From assembly GCA_029216955.1 (NCBI GenBank), contig JANAVB010044017.1, positions 6,284,529 to 6,348,528 on the forward strand: a stretch of DNA of 64,000 bases, read 5' to 3'. The position numbers and the translations under genes were made by a program. Shown piece after piece: positions 32,743 to 43,455 of the stretch (the stretch's first letter is position 1; each line of letters starts with the position of its first letter). Origin of the DNA: Iris pallida (lineage: Eukaryota; Streptophyta; Magnoliopsida; Asparagales; Iridaceae). Below the pieces are notes generated by a model that had not been told where the DNA came from, made no database searches, and saw only the letters and a list, made by a program, of their open reading frames with translations.

Positions 32743-34037
32743 TGTCACGCCCCACTCCCAAATGTATGGAATTAGGGCCTAACCTGGCCAGCTGATACGA
32801 CCTAGAGTGAGCTATCCAATTTAATGGACTCACTTAGGCGTACTATGCTGTAAACGTAACTAACCAAACACAGGCAATATCTAAATCTCATCCACAAATG
32901 ACATAGAAAGAAAGTGCTGAATATAAACACAGAGTGGTCTGAATATCCAAATACAACTGAAAGGAAATACAGGTCTGGTGGAAACAATCCCACGGTACAT
33001 CAAAATAAAAGTACATGAATGAAAGATAACTAGCTAAGAGTATCAGCTAACTAGATATGAAACTCTCAGCCCAAGTAGCAGCATACCGAGGTCAAGAAAA
33101 CTCCTCGGGGTAGACCTCGTAGTCCTCGCCAAAGTCTTCCGCCTCAGCTCCGGCACTGTATATCGTCGAGTATGTGTGCTCGTCGGGATCTGGAAAAGAA
33201 CCAGGTCCTCAGGGGACATAGCAAGATACAAATAGGGACATACCATAAAGTAAATACTGATCTAACATAAGGAGAAACGCTAACCAGTCTAAGTGAATGC
33301 ATACAAAGACAACTTTGGAACGTATGGGTAGGTGAAAGTAATGTCGTCGAAGCACAGGCCGACATCGGATCACGAGCCGAAGGATTTGCGTCAGAACACG
33401 GGCCGAGCGTCGGATCACGAGCCGATAAGCTCAATACTAGCGTCCTCCCGACCGAACCTAGCGTGCAGCTAGTGGCTGCTGCCGGAGATGTACCTACTAG
33501 TAAGGGCCCATGCCAACAACGGCCATCCCTGAGGCTAACATAAAATAATGTAACTGTCTGTCCCATATGCCTACTGGTTGTCTTTCCCGCCCCGTGATGT
33601 ATAAGTCGCATCCACGACCCAACATCTACTCTCTATGAAGAGTCAGCTATCTAGGACAATCACTACCCTATATGTGCCGTCACATGAGCCACTCGCACTG
33701 ATGGCCAGTCGAGAGCGACAGCGCGTGCTACGATCTGATCTCACTCAGTGCCGTATCGTAACACGTGTCATGGTCTAGGGAGTTGTAACAATAACTCCGC
33801 AGCTAAGGGTACGTCATCTAGAACTAAGCTAAGTAGGTAGTCCTAGTGTCGATGTCCACATCGACCATACCCAGGGAAATCCCAGAATCTACTAATCAAG
33901 TCTACGCTAACAAGAATATAATAATGTATATATAAAGACAGTAGATGTAAGGCAAGATATACTTGCCTTCAATCCCGCTATGTGCCAACAGAGCTCCGGT
34001 CTCTCCTGTCGCAACCACGCCATCCAAGAGACCTACA
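32743..34037 (-). repeat. 3' LTR remnant of E (U5 side only)
   Basis: It aligns closely with 39538-40834 and ends abruptly at 34037, where copia sequence begins. The remaining 2.5 kb of LTR is absent. It keeps the donor hairpin GGCAAGATATACTTGCC (33951-33967) and an intact acceptor TTCTTTTCCAG (33190). Confidence 0.9.
33190..33966 (-). other. Putative leader intron in the E 3' LTR remnant (777 bp)
   Basis: The donor is GAAG|GCAAGTATATCTTGCC. The acceptor is GGTTCTTTTCCAG|ATCCCG. An acidic frame follows, reading DPDEHTYSTIYSAGAEAEDF and on to a stop near 33097. In the 5' LTR copy the acceptor CAG has become TAA (near 39984-39986). Confidence 0.45.
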
Positions 34038-35402
34038 AGTGGGAGTCAGATGTGTAGCAGCATGGCTTTAAGTATAAGTGGGAGATTTGTAACAGTATAC
34101 TGAAAAGCAATGCTTTGAGTATAAGTGGGAGATTGTTAGGGTTATATACTAAAAGCATCACTTCTGTAGTAACCTTATTTTTTTAAATTTTGAATGAGAA
34201 TCATATGGGCAAATGTTTGCATATTGTATTTGTTGCAAGTGTTAATACAAATGTCTGATATTCTATATTGTAGATAATATGGTGTGTGGTGTCACACATA
34301 AGATCATATTATCAGTTTTCTATGGAGTATATAAATAGTTCACAACCTAGATGGACATGGACAATCTATTGGAAAGGTTGTAGTGTAATCTGGTATTAGT
34401 CTATCTTGACTATAGGTTTACACTAGTACACTTTGTGTGTATTGAACAGGACAACTTGAGGTTGTTCTCTTTGTACTGACTACATAAGAGAACAAACACC
34501 TCTGTTATTATGGATGCTTGTACTCTTAATCCGGATATAATAACGGACATGTATATGCAATGTGCATTACTTTGACTCATAAAAGAGTGAGATTCATTAT
34601 GGATCAACAACCTATATGAATTGGGTAATACATTGTATGTATGATGGCCTGTTGATTATAAATGGAATCCATGTCCCGATACATCGGGTTGATGATGTCC
34701 TATTAAGGAGCTCATAAGGATTGTCATGTAAACCCTGCAGGTGGATTATATCCGACATAACAAATAAAGTTGAGCGGTACTACTTAAGGATAAAAGATGT
34801 CGAATCAATATAGTTGTCAGTAACTTAATTTGATCGACGGACATACGATATCTTAACATGGGGAGCCAAACGAGCATATAATAAAAGGAGCCCACAAACA
34901 TAATTTGGGATTAGGGAGGTAGTGCAACAATAGCTCATTAGTGGACCGAGCTATTGTTAATGGGCCTGGATTATGTGTTCGGGCTGAACACGAGATATCC
35001 AGATCCGTTAGGAGGCCTAACCCTAATTTCTCCTCATAGTCCCTGCCGTAGCCTATATATATCCTCTATTCTCTGGCTGCCAGATTGATGATTAGAAATC
35101 TGAAATTTTCTCTAAATTCGTGATTCACGTAAGCAGAGAAAGAGAGTGCTGCCAAGGAGAAGAAAAGGTTGGGAGATCGTCGCCCACACGACGTCCAACT
35201 CGAGGAAGGAATACATGCAAAAGATCTTGGGGTCGTCCACTCGAGATTGCCAGGAATTACCTATCTCCTTTTCGCCGTAGGTATAATTCGTGAACCCTAG
35301 TTTCCGCCTATGAAGGGTTAGAACACGTATTTGATCTGTTTAACTTTCTATCGATCAATACGCACACCAAAGGAAGGGTCCTGGGAATCCCCAGTTCTAT
35401 CA
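34038..35402 (+). mobile_element. Ty1/copia 3' fragment: internal end plus 3' LTR
   Basis: 34038-34133 holds the polypurine tract AGTATAAGTGGGAGAT twice, in a 47-bp tandem duplication. The LTR runs 34134-35402 (1269 bp), TGTTAGGG to CTATCA, with TATATATAT at about 35053. The left edge abuts the truncated E LTR, and the right edge abuts E integrase sequence in opposite orientation. The copia 5' LTR and coding region are absent. Its lineage was not determined. Confidence 0.8.
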
Positions 35403-36399
35403 GGTCCACTATCACCCAAACTGCATCACGTCCACTCGGGCTCCTCGGCAACCCTGTAACGAAGTCCATCGTGATATGCTCCTATTTCCACTCCGGTATG
35501 GGAAGTGGTTGGAGCAGTCCTGCGGACCTCTGGTGCTCAGTCTTGACTTGCTGACACACCAAGCACCTGGCTACAAAGCGGGCTATCTCTCGCTTCATTC
35601 CATGCCACCAATAATGCTGCCTCAGGTCTCTGTACATCTTCGTACCTCCTGGATGAATGGAATATGCTGAACTGTGCACCTCCGCCATCAGCTCCTGACG
35701 AAGCTCTCCATTGGAAACATAGAGGCGATTTCCATACCTCAGAGTCCCATCCTCATGAATGCATAATCCGGTCTGCATACCGACTTCTGTCCTTTGTCGA
35801 AGTCGCTGGAATCTGGCATCTGTCGGCAGTGCGACTCTGATCCTCTCTACCAATGAAGACTGCACCTGAAGGCTAGCCAACTGGCCATCTGCTCCTGGTA
35901 GTACCACCTCGATCCCCAACTCTCGTAGCTTCTCTAGAAGATGGGGCTGAGCTATCAACATGTACGCCATAGGCCTCCTGCTCAAAGCATCTGCTACGAC
36001 GTTCGCCTTCCCTGGATGGTACTGTAGCTCGATCTCGAAGTCTTTCATTAGCTCCAACCACCGTCTCTGCCTCAGATTCAGCTCCTTCTGAGTGTAGACG
36101 TACTTTAAGCTCTTATGGTCCGTGAATATCTCTACCCTCTCACCATACAAGTAGTGTCTCCAAAGCTTCAGGGCAAAGATAACCGTGACAAGCTCCAAGT
36201 CATGGGTTGGATAATTCTTCTCATGAACCTTCAGCTGCCTCGAAGCATATGCTACAACCTTTCCGTGCTGCATCAAAACGCATCCCAATCCCTTTTCGAA
36301 TGCGTCGTTGTAGATCACAAATCCTCCTAGTCCGAATGGTATAGTCAAAATAAGTGCTGTGGTAAGGCGCTTCTTCAGCTCATCAAACACCACTGGCAC
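35403..36399 (-). pseudogene. pol: RNase H and partial integrase of E
   Basis: This continues pol after a frameshift near 36390. RNase H removes the RNA strand during reverse transcription; visible motifs are [36 protein letters not shown] and [10 protein letters not shown]. The integrase zinc-binding HHCC region follows ([14 protein letters not shown] to [10 protein letters not shown]). A TAG at 35482-35484 replaces what would be Trp after PIPEWK. Beyond it the frame still reads MDFVTGLPRSPSGRD and VWVIVD, the start of the catalytic core, then stops at the copia boundary. The remaining catalytic Asp and Glu of integrase and any chromodomain are missing, so this copy cannot integrate by itself. 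Confidence 0.9.
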
Positions 36400-38972
36400 T
36401 CCTCTGTCCAGATAAACTCCTGCTCCTTCCGGGTCAAACGGGTCATCGGATCAGCGATCCTCGCGAAGTTCTCTACGAACCTCCGGTAATATTCGACAAG
36501 CCCAAGAAAACTTCTCACCTCCGAGACATTAGTAGGGGTCGGCCATGTCTCTACGGACGAGATCTTCGCTGGGTCCACAGATATACCCTCTTCGGAGATG
36601 ACGTGTCCGAGAAAAGAGATACTGTCTAGAAAGAACTCGCACTTGCTCAGCTTGGCATAGAGTCTCTCGCTCCTCAACGTCTCCAACACAATCCGCAAAT
36701 GCCTCTCGTGCTCATCGTGGCTCTTCGAGTACACCAATATATCATCGATGAAGACGACCACGAACTGATCCAAATACTGGTGAAACACTCTGTTCATCAG
36801 ATTCATGAACACAGCAGGCGCATTGGTCAAACCAAAAGGCATCACCAGAAACTCGTAGTGACCATAACGAGTCCTGAAGGCTGTCTTCGGTATGTCCTCC
36901 TTTCGCACCTTCACTTGATGGTATCCCGATCTCAAGTCGATCTTCGAAAATACTCTGGCTCCAGTCAACTGGTTAAACAGGTCGTCGATCCGAGGCAAGG
37001 GGTACTTGTTCTTGATGGTCAGAGCATTCAAGGCTCTGTAATCAATGCACATTCGGACAGTCCCATCCTTCTTTGGCACAAATAAAACTGGGGCTCCCCA
37101 AGGTGAAGCACTCGGTCGGATGAATCCTATAGTCTGCAACTCCTCTAGCTGAAGCTTCAACTCATCTAGCTCCTTCTTCGCCAACCGGTACACATTAGAA
37201 GAGACCGGTGCTGCTCCTGGTACTAGCTCGATGGAAAACTCCACTTGTCTGTCAGGTGGAAGACCTGGCAGCTCCCCTGGGAAAACGTCTATAAACTCTG
37301 CAACAATCATCGGTAGTGCTGCCTCCATCGCCATGTAGACACCGACGGACCGGCCTACTCCTTGCTCTACGGCCCCTCTCATGAACTCAAACTCGGGACG
37401 ATCTGACGGTCTGAAGATGACGCTCCCCCTCCGGCACTCCAAGACGGCATGATACTGGCTTAACCAGTCCATCCCCAAAACAACGTCAAAGTTTGGCATA
37501 GGAAATACCAAAAATCGAGCTCTCATCTTCCTCCCACATACAACTACAGAGCACGTCCTACACGTGCTAGTGACTGGAACGATCCCTCCACCCGTAAGAA
37601 TCCTCCAACTCTTGGATAAGGGCGAGGTGGCTACTTTGTGCATAGCAACGAAACTACTAGATATGAAAGACATTGTGGATCCGGAATCGAACAGTGCAAC
37701 AGCAGGCAAGGATGCAACTAAGATAGTACCTGTGATCGCCACTCCCTCTGGCTCCTCCTGCTCCGGTGCCATAGCAAAGATCTGCCCTCTCCTCTGAGCC
37801 TCTGTCTGCTGACGGTACTGCGTCTCCTGTGGGGGCAGTGGTCCCCACTGATATCCTGGTGCTCGCTGGGCTGCAGTCGCCTGTGCTGGTGGCCTAGATC
37901 TTGGAGGAGCTGGCCTAAGGGCCAACTGCTGAGCTCTGTCATTGCACTGTGGGCAATCCACGGCCTGATGCTGTCCCGATCCATACCTCAGGCATTGGTT
38001 GAGCCTCTTCCTGCACTCCCTCTGAAAGTGTTCCCTCTTGCCAAAGTGTTGACAAGTTGGAAGCTCCCTCTGCTGGTACGGTGCGGCTCTCTGCTGCTGG
38101 TGGGTCCCCGGGCGTTTGGTCGGGCCTCCAGTCTGAACTCTGGCTGGTGCAGCTGTCTGAGTAGGGCGTCTCGCGCTCAACGGATCCCGATTGATAGCTT
38201 CCTGGACTCTGGCCTCGGCTAGCACCTCCTCGTAGGTAGTCCTCGACTGTGCGCTCGTATACCTCTGAAGCTCCTTCGTCAGGCCATGATGGAACCTTCG
38301 GGCCTTCTCTCCCTCGTCTGGTAGCAGTAGAGTGCCGAACCGGCTGAGACGACTGAACTCTGCATCATACTCGTCTACGGTTATGTTCCCCTGCTTGAGG
38401 TAGAGGAACTGATCGTAGAGAGCATATCGGACGGTAGCTGGGAAGTACTTCGTCTCAAAGTACTCCAGAAACTGTTCCCAAGTCTTGTTCTTGCCGACTT
38501 CGTGCTCCTTCGATTCCCACCAATGATGGGCATTCCCCTCCATCTGAGTTCTAACGGCAGTCATCCACAAGTCAGCAGGTAGCTGCGAAGCCTCCAAGTT
38601 CTTCTGTGTGCTGGCTATCCAGTCTGATATCTCCTTCGGGCTCTCGTTCCCCTTGAAGGACTTCGGGTTCATCTGACAGTACCTCCAAATGGTGCCTACT
38701 TGCTGGACTGGTGCTGGGGCTGGTGGTGGCGCCGGTGCTGGTGTCGTCATCCTCTCCAAGGTAGTCATCAGAGTCTGTCTCATGGCCTCCGTCTGCTGCC
38801 ACTGCTGCTGCATCATCATCTGGAAGAACTGGAACATCTGGGGCTGTCCCTCCGTCTGTGGCATCTGTGGCGGGATAGGTGCATACGGCATCTGTTGCGG
38901 GTATGCTCCCTGCGGCATCTGGAGAGGATGGGGTACATAGGGCACCTGCTGCTGGTACGCTCCCTGCGGCAT
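36375..38972 (-). pseudogene. gag-pol: gag, protease and reverse transcriptase of E (866 codons open)
   Basis: The long frame carries, in order, the capsid region of Gag ([17 protein letters not shown] near residue 103, DNAHHWW-like [24 protein letters not shown]), a basic linker, and two zinc knuckles near residue 310. Both knuckles lack the second Cys ([14 protein letters not shown] and [14 protein letters not shown]). Aspartic protease ([12 protein letters not shown]) lies near residue 430 and RT from about 590. RT motifs are [10 protein letters not shown] with the first catalytic Asp, [13 protein letters not shown], and FIDDIL with the paired Asp. The RT is of the Del/Tekay chromovirus kind. 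A frameshift near 36390 separates RNase H. Gag and pol lie in one frame, as is usual for this lineage. The ATG at 38972 is not the true start; gag begins at 39332. Confidence 0.92.
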
Positions 38973-39090
38973 CTAGGGAGGATAGGGTGCATAGGGCACC
39001 TGCTGCTGGTACGCTCCCTGTGGCATCTGGGAAGGATGGGGTGCATAGTACACCTGCTGCTGGTATGCTCCCTGCGGCATCTGGGGTGGG
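38868..39090 (-). repeat. 54-bp tandem repeats in the N-terminal gag of E
   Basis: GCTCCCTGCGGCATCT-type words recur at 38905, 38959, 39013 and 39067, exactly 54 bp apart. Each unit encodes 18 residues around [14 protein letters not shown]. The repeat forms a Pro/Gln/Tyr-rich arm before the capsid domain. Confidence 0.9.
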
Positions 39091-39332
39091 AAAGGAGGTG
39101 GTGACGGCACAGGGTTCTCCTCCTGACGCATTGGCGTCTGTGATGTCTGGCCCTCCTGGTGCATGGGTGCCGGCTGCGGTGCAAACCCCGCATGGATGGA
39201 TGGAGTCATCGGGACGGCCTGAACTCGTCCGGAAGTCTGAGTATCCGTAGGACCTGGAGTCCTATCATCACTGGGCAAGGTGTCGGATGCCTGGGCAACG
39301 CCATAAGTCGCGCGTCCATCATGCAAATGCAT
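38973..39332 (-). pseudogene. gag: N-terminus of E gag, cut by one stop codon
   Basis: This starts at ATG 39332 (MHLHDGRATYGVAQASD), about 180 bp after the primer site. That spacing fits the gag starts of B, C and J. The segment is Pro/Gln-rich and runs into the 18-residue repeats. A TAG at 38973-38975 stands where the neighbouring repeats have CAG (Gln), and the same frame continues directly in the 866-codon region. Apart from this stop, gag is continuous. Confidence 0.85.
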
Positions 39333-39509
39333 CTCTCTGAAAGTGACAAAACTTCCATAAGATAGGTACAGAAAACAAGCATGATGCTAAATTTCAATCT
39401 TAAGATTTAAGAAGCGGAAGTCAAGGCGATAATCAAATTATGGTTGAGATCCTACATTTTATAGTTCTAATTGCAGGCTCGCGTCGGTTTTACCCTAAGC
39501 GATGAATAT

Positions 39510-39528
39510 AGACCTGCATGGGCCACCA
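39510..39528 (-). other. Primer-binding site of E
   Basis: On the minus strand TGGTGGCCCATGCAGGTCT, 19 nt, starts 9 nt after the LTR end. It is identical to the PBS of J and complementary to the 3' end of plant tRNA-Ile(AAU) as I recall it. Confidence 0.85.
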
Positions 39529-41179
39529 CTAAAACCATGTCACGCCCCACTCCCAAATGTATGGAATTAGGGCCTAACCTGGCCAGCTGATATGACCTAG
39601 AGTGAGCTATCTAATTTAATGGACTCACTTAGGTGTACTACGCTGTAAACGTAACTAACCAAACACAGGCAATATCTAAATCTCATCCACAAATGACATA
39701 GAAAAAAGTGCTGAATATAAACACAGAGTGGTCTGAATATCCAAATACAACTGAAATAAAATACAGGTCTGGTGGAAACAATCCCACGGTACATCAAAAT
39801 GAAAGTACATGAATGGAAGATAACTAGCTAAGAGTATCAGCTAACTAGATATGAAACTCTCAGCCCAAGTAGCAGCATACCGAGGTCAAGGGAACTCCTC
39901 GGGGTAGACCTCGTAGTCCTCGCCAAAGTCTCCCGCCTCAGCTCCGGCACCGTATATCGTCGAGTATGTGTGCTCGTCGGGATTTAGAAAAGAACCAGGT
40001 CCTCAGGGGACATAGCAAGATACAAATAGGGACATGCCATAAAGTAAATACTGATCTAACAGAAGGAGAAACGCTAACCAGTCTAAGTGAATGCATACAA
40101 AGACAACTTTGGAACGTATGGGTAGGTAAAAATAATGTCGTCGAAACACAGGCCGACGTCAGATCACGAGCCGAAGGATTTGCGTCAAAACACGGGCCGA
40201 GCGTCGGATCACGAGCCGATAAGCTCAATACTAGCGTCCTCCCGACTGAACTTAGCGCGCATCTAGTGGCCGCTGCCGGAGACGTACCTACTAGTAAGGG
40301 CCCATGCCAACAACGACCATCCCTGAGGCTAACATAAAATAATATAACTGTCTGTCCCATACGCCTACTGGTTGTCTTTCCTGCCCCGTGATGTATAAGT
40401 CACATCCACGACCCAACATCTACTCTCTATGAAGAGTCAGCTATCTAGGACAATCACTACCCTATATGTGCCGCCGTCACACGAGCCACTCGCACTGATG
40501 GCCAGTCGAGAGCGACAGCGCATGCCATGATCTGATCTCACTCAGTGCCGTGTCGTAACACGTGTCATGGTCTAGGGAGTTGTAACAACAACTCCGCAGC
40601 TAAGGGTACGTCATCTAGAACTAAGCCAAGTAGGTAGTCCTAGTGTCGATGTCCATATCGACCATACCCGGGAAAATCTCGGACTCTACTAATCAAGTCT
40701 ACGCTAACAAGAATATAATAATGTATATATAAAGACAGTAGATGCAAGGCAAGGTATACTTGCCTTCAATCCCGCTATGTGCCAACAGAGCTCCGGTCTC
40801 TCCTGTCGCAACCACGCCGTCCAAGAGACCTACAATTCCACAACCAAGGCTCAAGATACGCTACAAAGACATCATAACCACGCTAACAACCACACAAGTA
40901 GAGAGTACGTTGGTACAAGCGTAGAGATTATATGTACACAAATTCTCTTCTATACATAAAACACAAGTACACCTAGAGCATATGTATATACAGGTATAGA
41001 AATTATACCAACTAGTCCTAGGTATACATAGAGCATAATTATATAAAAATTAGTATTTACCAATTATTTTACAAGAATGTAATGAGAACAAAGGATATAA
41101 AATATGTGGAAAAAGGGGTATATCCATTTGAAAGTATTGGTGTATATCCTTATATATCTATATGGTCATAATGTAACAA

Positions 41180-41237
41180 GGAGTATATATATATGAAAAG
41201 TATATACATGTATATATATATTTGATATACGAAAAAA

Positions 41238-41286
<49 letters not shown>

Positions 41287-41360
41287 TATATACATAATGA
41301 GGCTAAGAGTACATATATATATTTTCATATATATGTGTGTACAAAAGGCAAGGTATATAA

Positions 41361-41430
<70 letters not shown>

Positions 41431-41960
41431 TCGTAATGAGGCAAAGTATTTATATATTTTGTGCATATACAAGTATATACATATATATACATATTTGTAC
41501 CTAGAGACAAAAATATATCTTTTTATTTATATAAAAGTGCATACACATATATATATTTGGAGGAGTATATATATATATATATATTATGTATACATATATA
41601 TAAAGAAGCATTTATACCTATATATTTGTAGGTTGGAGCATGGTATACATATTTGATATATGGAAGAGTATATGCCATTCACCATGGGAATAAGTGTGAG
41701 TATATATGTACATATATTTATAGAAAAATATATATATACACCTATGTACATAGAGACAAAGTATATAATTTCTTTTATATAAAAAGTATGTACATATACA
41801 TATACATATATATGTGAAGGAGCATTTATACTTGGAAAAGTGTATAAATATATACTTATACATATATCTATGGAAAAATACATAAAGAGTGTGTACACAA
41901 AGAACATGTGTATATGGGAAGTATTTATATATACTAACAACAGTATTTTCAAAAATTATA
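41180..41960. repeat. TA-rich microsatellite block in the E 5' LTR
   Basis: Two long TA runs (about 41241-41283 and 41367-41429) sit in several hundred bases of TATATATG/TACATATA text. Tyr-Ile-rich frames here are artefacts. Confidence 0.95.
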
Positions 41961-42179
41961 TGCATGTATTCTCATAATAAATTTAGGAGACAATCTCTCC
42001 ATTACATGTACCCAAGAAAATTCCTACAACACAATGAAAACATCCAATTCCTCATAACCCCATTATGAAATATACACATTAACATTTATCTAACATTTAA
42101 TTACACTCATTTATATATATATTAGAAGATTATATATATATATATACATATATATGAAGAAATGAAGAAGGAAGAGAGG

Positions 42180-42660
42180 GGTGTACCTAGAAGAGATGGA
42201 GGAGGGGGTGGTGGTGCTTGTGGTCGGCCTGGAGTGGGGAGGGCTGAGCTGTGGTGGAGGTGGAGGAGGAGAGGAGGTTGTGGTGGTGGTGAAGTGAGTG
42301 AGGATGGAGGAGGAGAAGTGGTTTCGGTTTTATAGGGGAGAGTGTGAGAGTGAGAGAGAGAGATGATGAAAATGAAGAAGAAGAGGGGGGAGAGAGGACC
42401 GAATGGAGAGGGGAGCTTCTCCTTTCGGGTAGAGGGAGGTGAGGGAGAGGAGAGTATGGTGGTGGAGTATGTGTGTTTAAAAATAAGGAGAGAGAGAGAG
42501 AAAAGAGTGATGGTGATGGTTGTGTGTGTGTTTTATTAAGAGATGAGAGTTAAAGAGAGGAGAGAGAACGTAGGAATGGGGGGAGAGTGTTGGCTGCTAC
42601 TTTTTGTGGGGGGTGAGGGAAGAGAGAGAGTGATAGTGATAGGTGATGGTGATGGGAGTG
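42180..42660 (-). promoter_or_regulatory. Core promoter region of the E 5' LTR
   Basis: TATAAAA on the minus strand at 42334-42328 is followed by a CT/CCACC-rich leader. Upstream (42360-42660) the plus strand is strongly GA-rich (AGAGAGAGAG runs), i.e. CT-rich on the transcribed orientation. GA/CT repeats are common in plant promoters; the function here is inferred. Confidence 0.5.
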
Positions 42661-43432
42661 TTGTATTTATTTAAGGAAATGAGAGGGTGTGATGGTAATG
42701 TGTGTTTTTGGTGTTTGGTGTTTTATAGGATTTATAGGGTGTTGTGTGTGTGTATGTATGTTGTAGGGGAGATGCCATGTGGCTTGGTTTGAGTCCCGAT
42801 GGGTCGGGTTGGGTCACAATTGGGTTTAATTGGGTCCCAGAAATTAAATGACCTAAATTAGCCATTTAATATCATTGATAAATAAATAGTACACGGGAAC
42901 TAAATTGGATGGGACACAAGTGTCACGCGTGTAGTAGACTCAAAATGGTCCGTATCCATAATTTGGGTCGACCAGTTTGGGTCAAATTGGTGTCTCCAAT
43001 ACAAGTGGGAATTAAATGCAACTCGGTGGGGTAAATCGGGATTGGGTCAATTGTCCGAAAAGTTGTGCGATAAAAATGAAGCACAAGGGAGTGTGTCTGA
43101 GTGGGACACGAAGGTCATGGATGTAGAGCGTCTCGAGTAGATCGCGCATGACAAGTTGGTCTTGAGAAAATGACCAGCCTTGTGCTCCTAATTTAAAAGT
43201 CACGGTAACGTGTCGATAATAATCAAAAATAAAAGTGGAAAATTATTAATAACTTAGAAAATCATAATTAATCATATTAAATTCCTAATTAAATACGATT
43301 ACTCTAATTAATTCTAACTAAATCTAATTAAATTTCAGAGAGCTTATAAAGCATGTGGATGAGATCCTAGGCTTCTAATCCTATTCGCAGGCTTGCTTAG
43401 TACGGTAAAGTAACCAAACAATTTATCTTGGA

Positions 43433-43447
43433 CTGCATGGGCCACCA
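43433..43447 (-). other. Primer-binding site of D
   Basis: TGGTGGCCCATGCAG on the minus strand begins 8 nt after the 5' LTR end. Fifteen bases match the PBS of E and J, then it diverges. Confidence 0.8.
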
Positions 43448-43455
43448 CAAAAACA

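Larger units (their letters stand above)
32743..43348 (-). mobile_element. Element E: Del/Tekay-like gypsy element, most intact coding copy
   Basis: 5' LTR 39538-43348 (3811 bp), primer site 39510-39528, and gag-pol from 39332 down to 35403. A foreign Ty1/copia piece follows (34038-35402), then only 1295 bp of the 3' LTR (32743-34037). The flanks AAGTA (32738-32742) and AAGCA (43349-43353) form a 5-bp duplication with one T/C change. The 5' LTR start reads TATAAGC on the minus strand, one step from a normal TGTAAGC. Polypurine tract, integrase end and U3 of the 3' LTR are missing. Confidence 0.88.
39538..43348 (-). repeat. 5' LTR of E (3811 bp)
   Basis: Minus order is a U3 with AT-rich text, a GA-rich block, TATAAAA (42334-42328), a purine/pyrimidine-rich leader, long TA-rich microsatellites, the donor hairpin (40764-40748), a lost acceptor near 39985, and the end GGGGCGTGACA at 39538. 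Only 39538-40834 has a partner in the 3' LTR remnant. Confidence 0.85.

Noticed and set aside
32743..34037. Reading 1295 bp as the full LTR length of E
   Set aside because: The other copy extends to 43348 with promoter and a matching target duplication; the short copy is truncated at the copia junction.
36699..38222. Plus-strand frames opposite the E pol gene
   Set aside because: Shadows of the minus-strand gag-pol reading frame.
41284..41965. Tyr/Ile/His-rich frames
   Set aside because: Translation of the TA-rich block in the E LTR, open on both strands.
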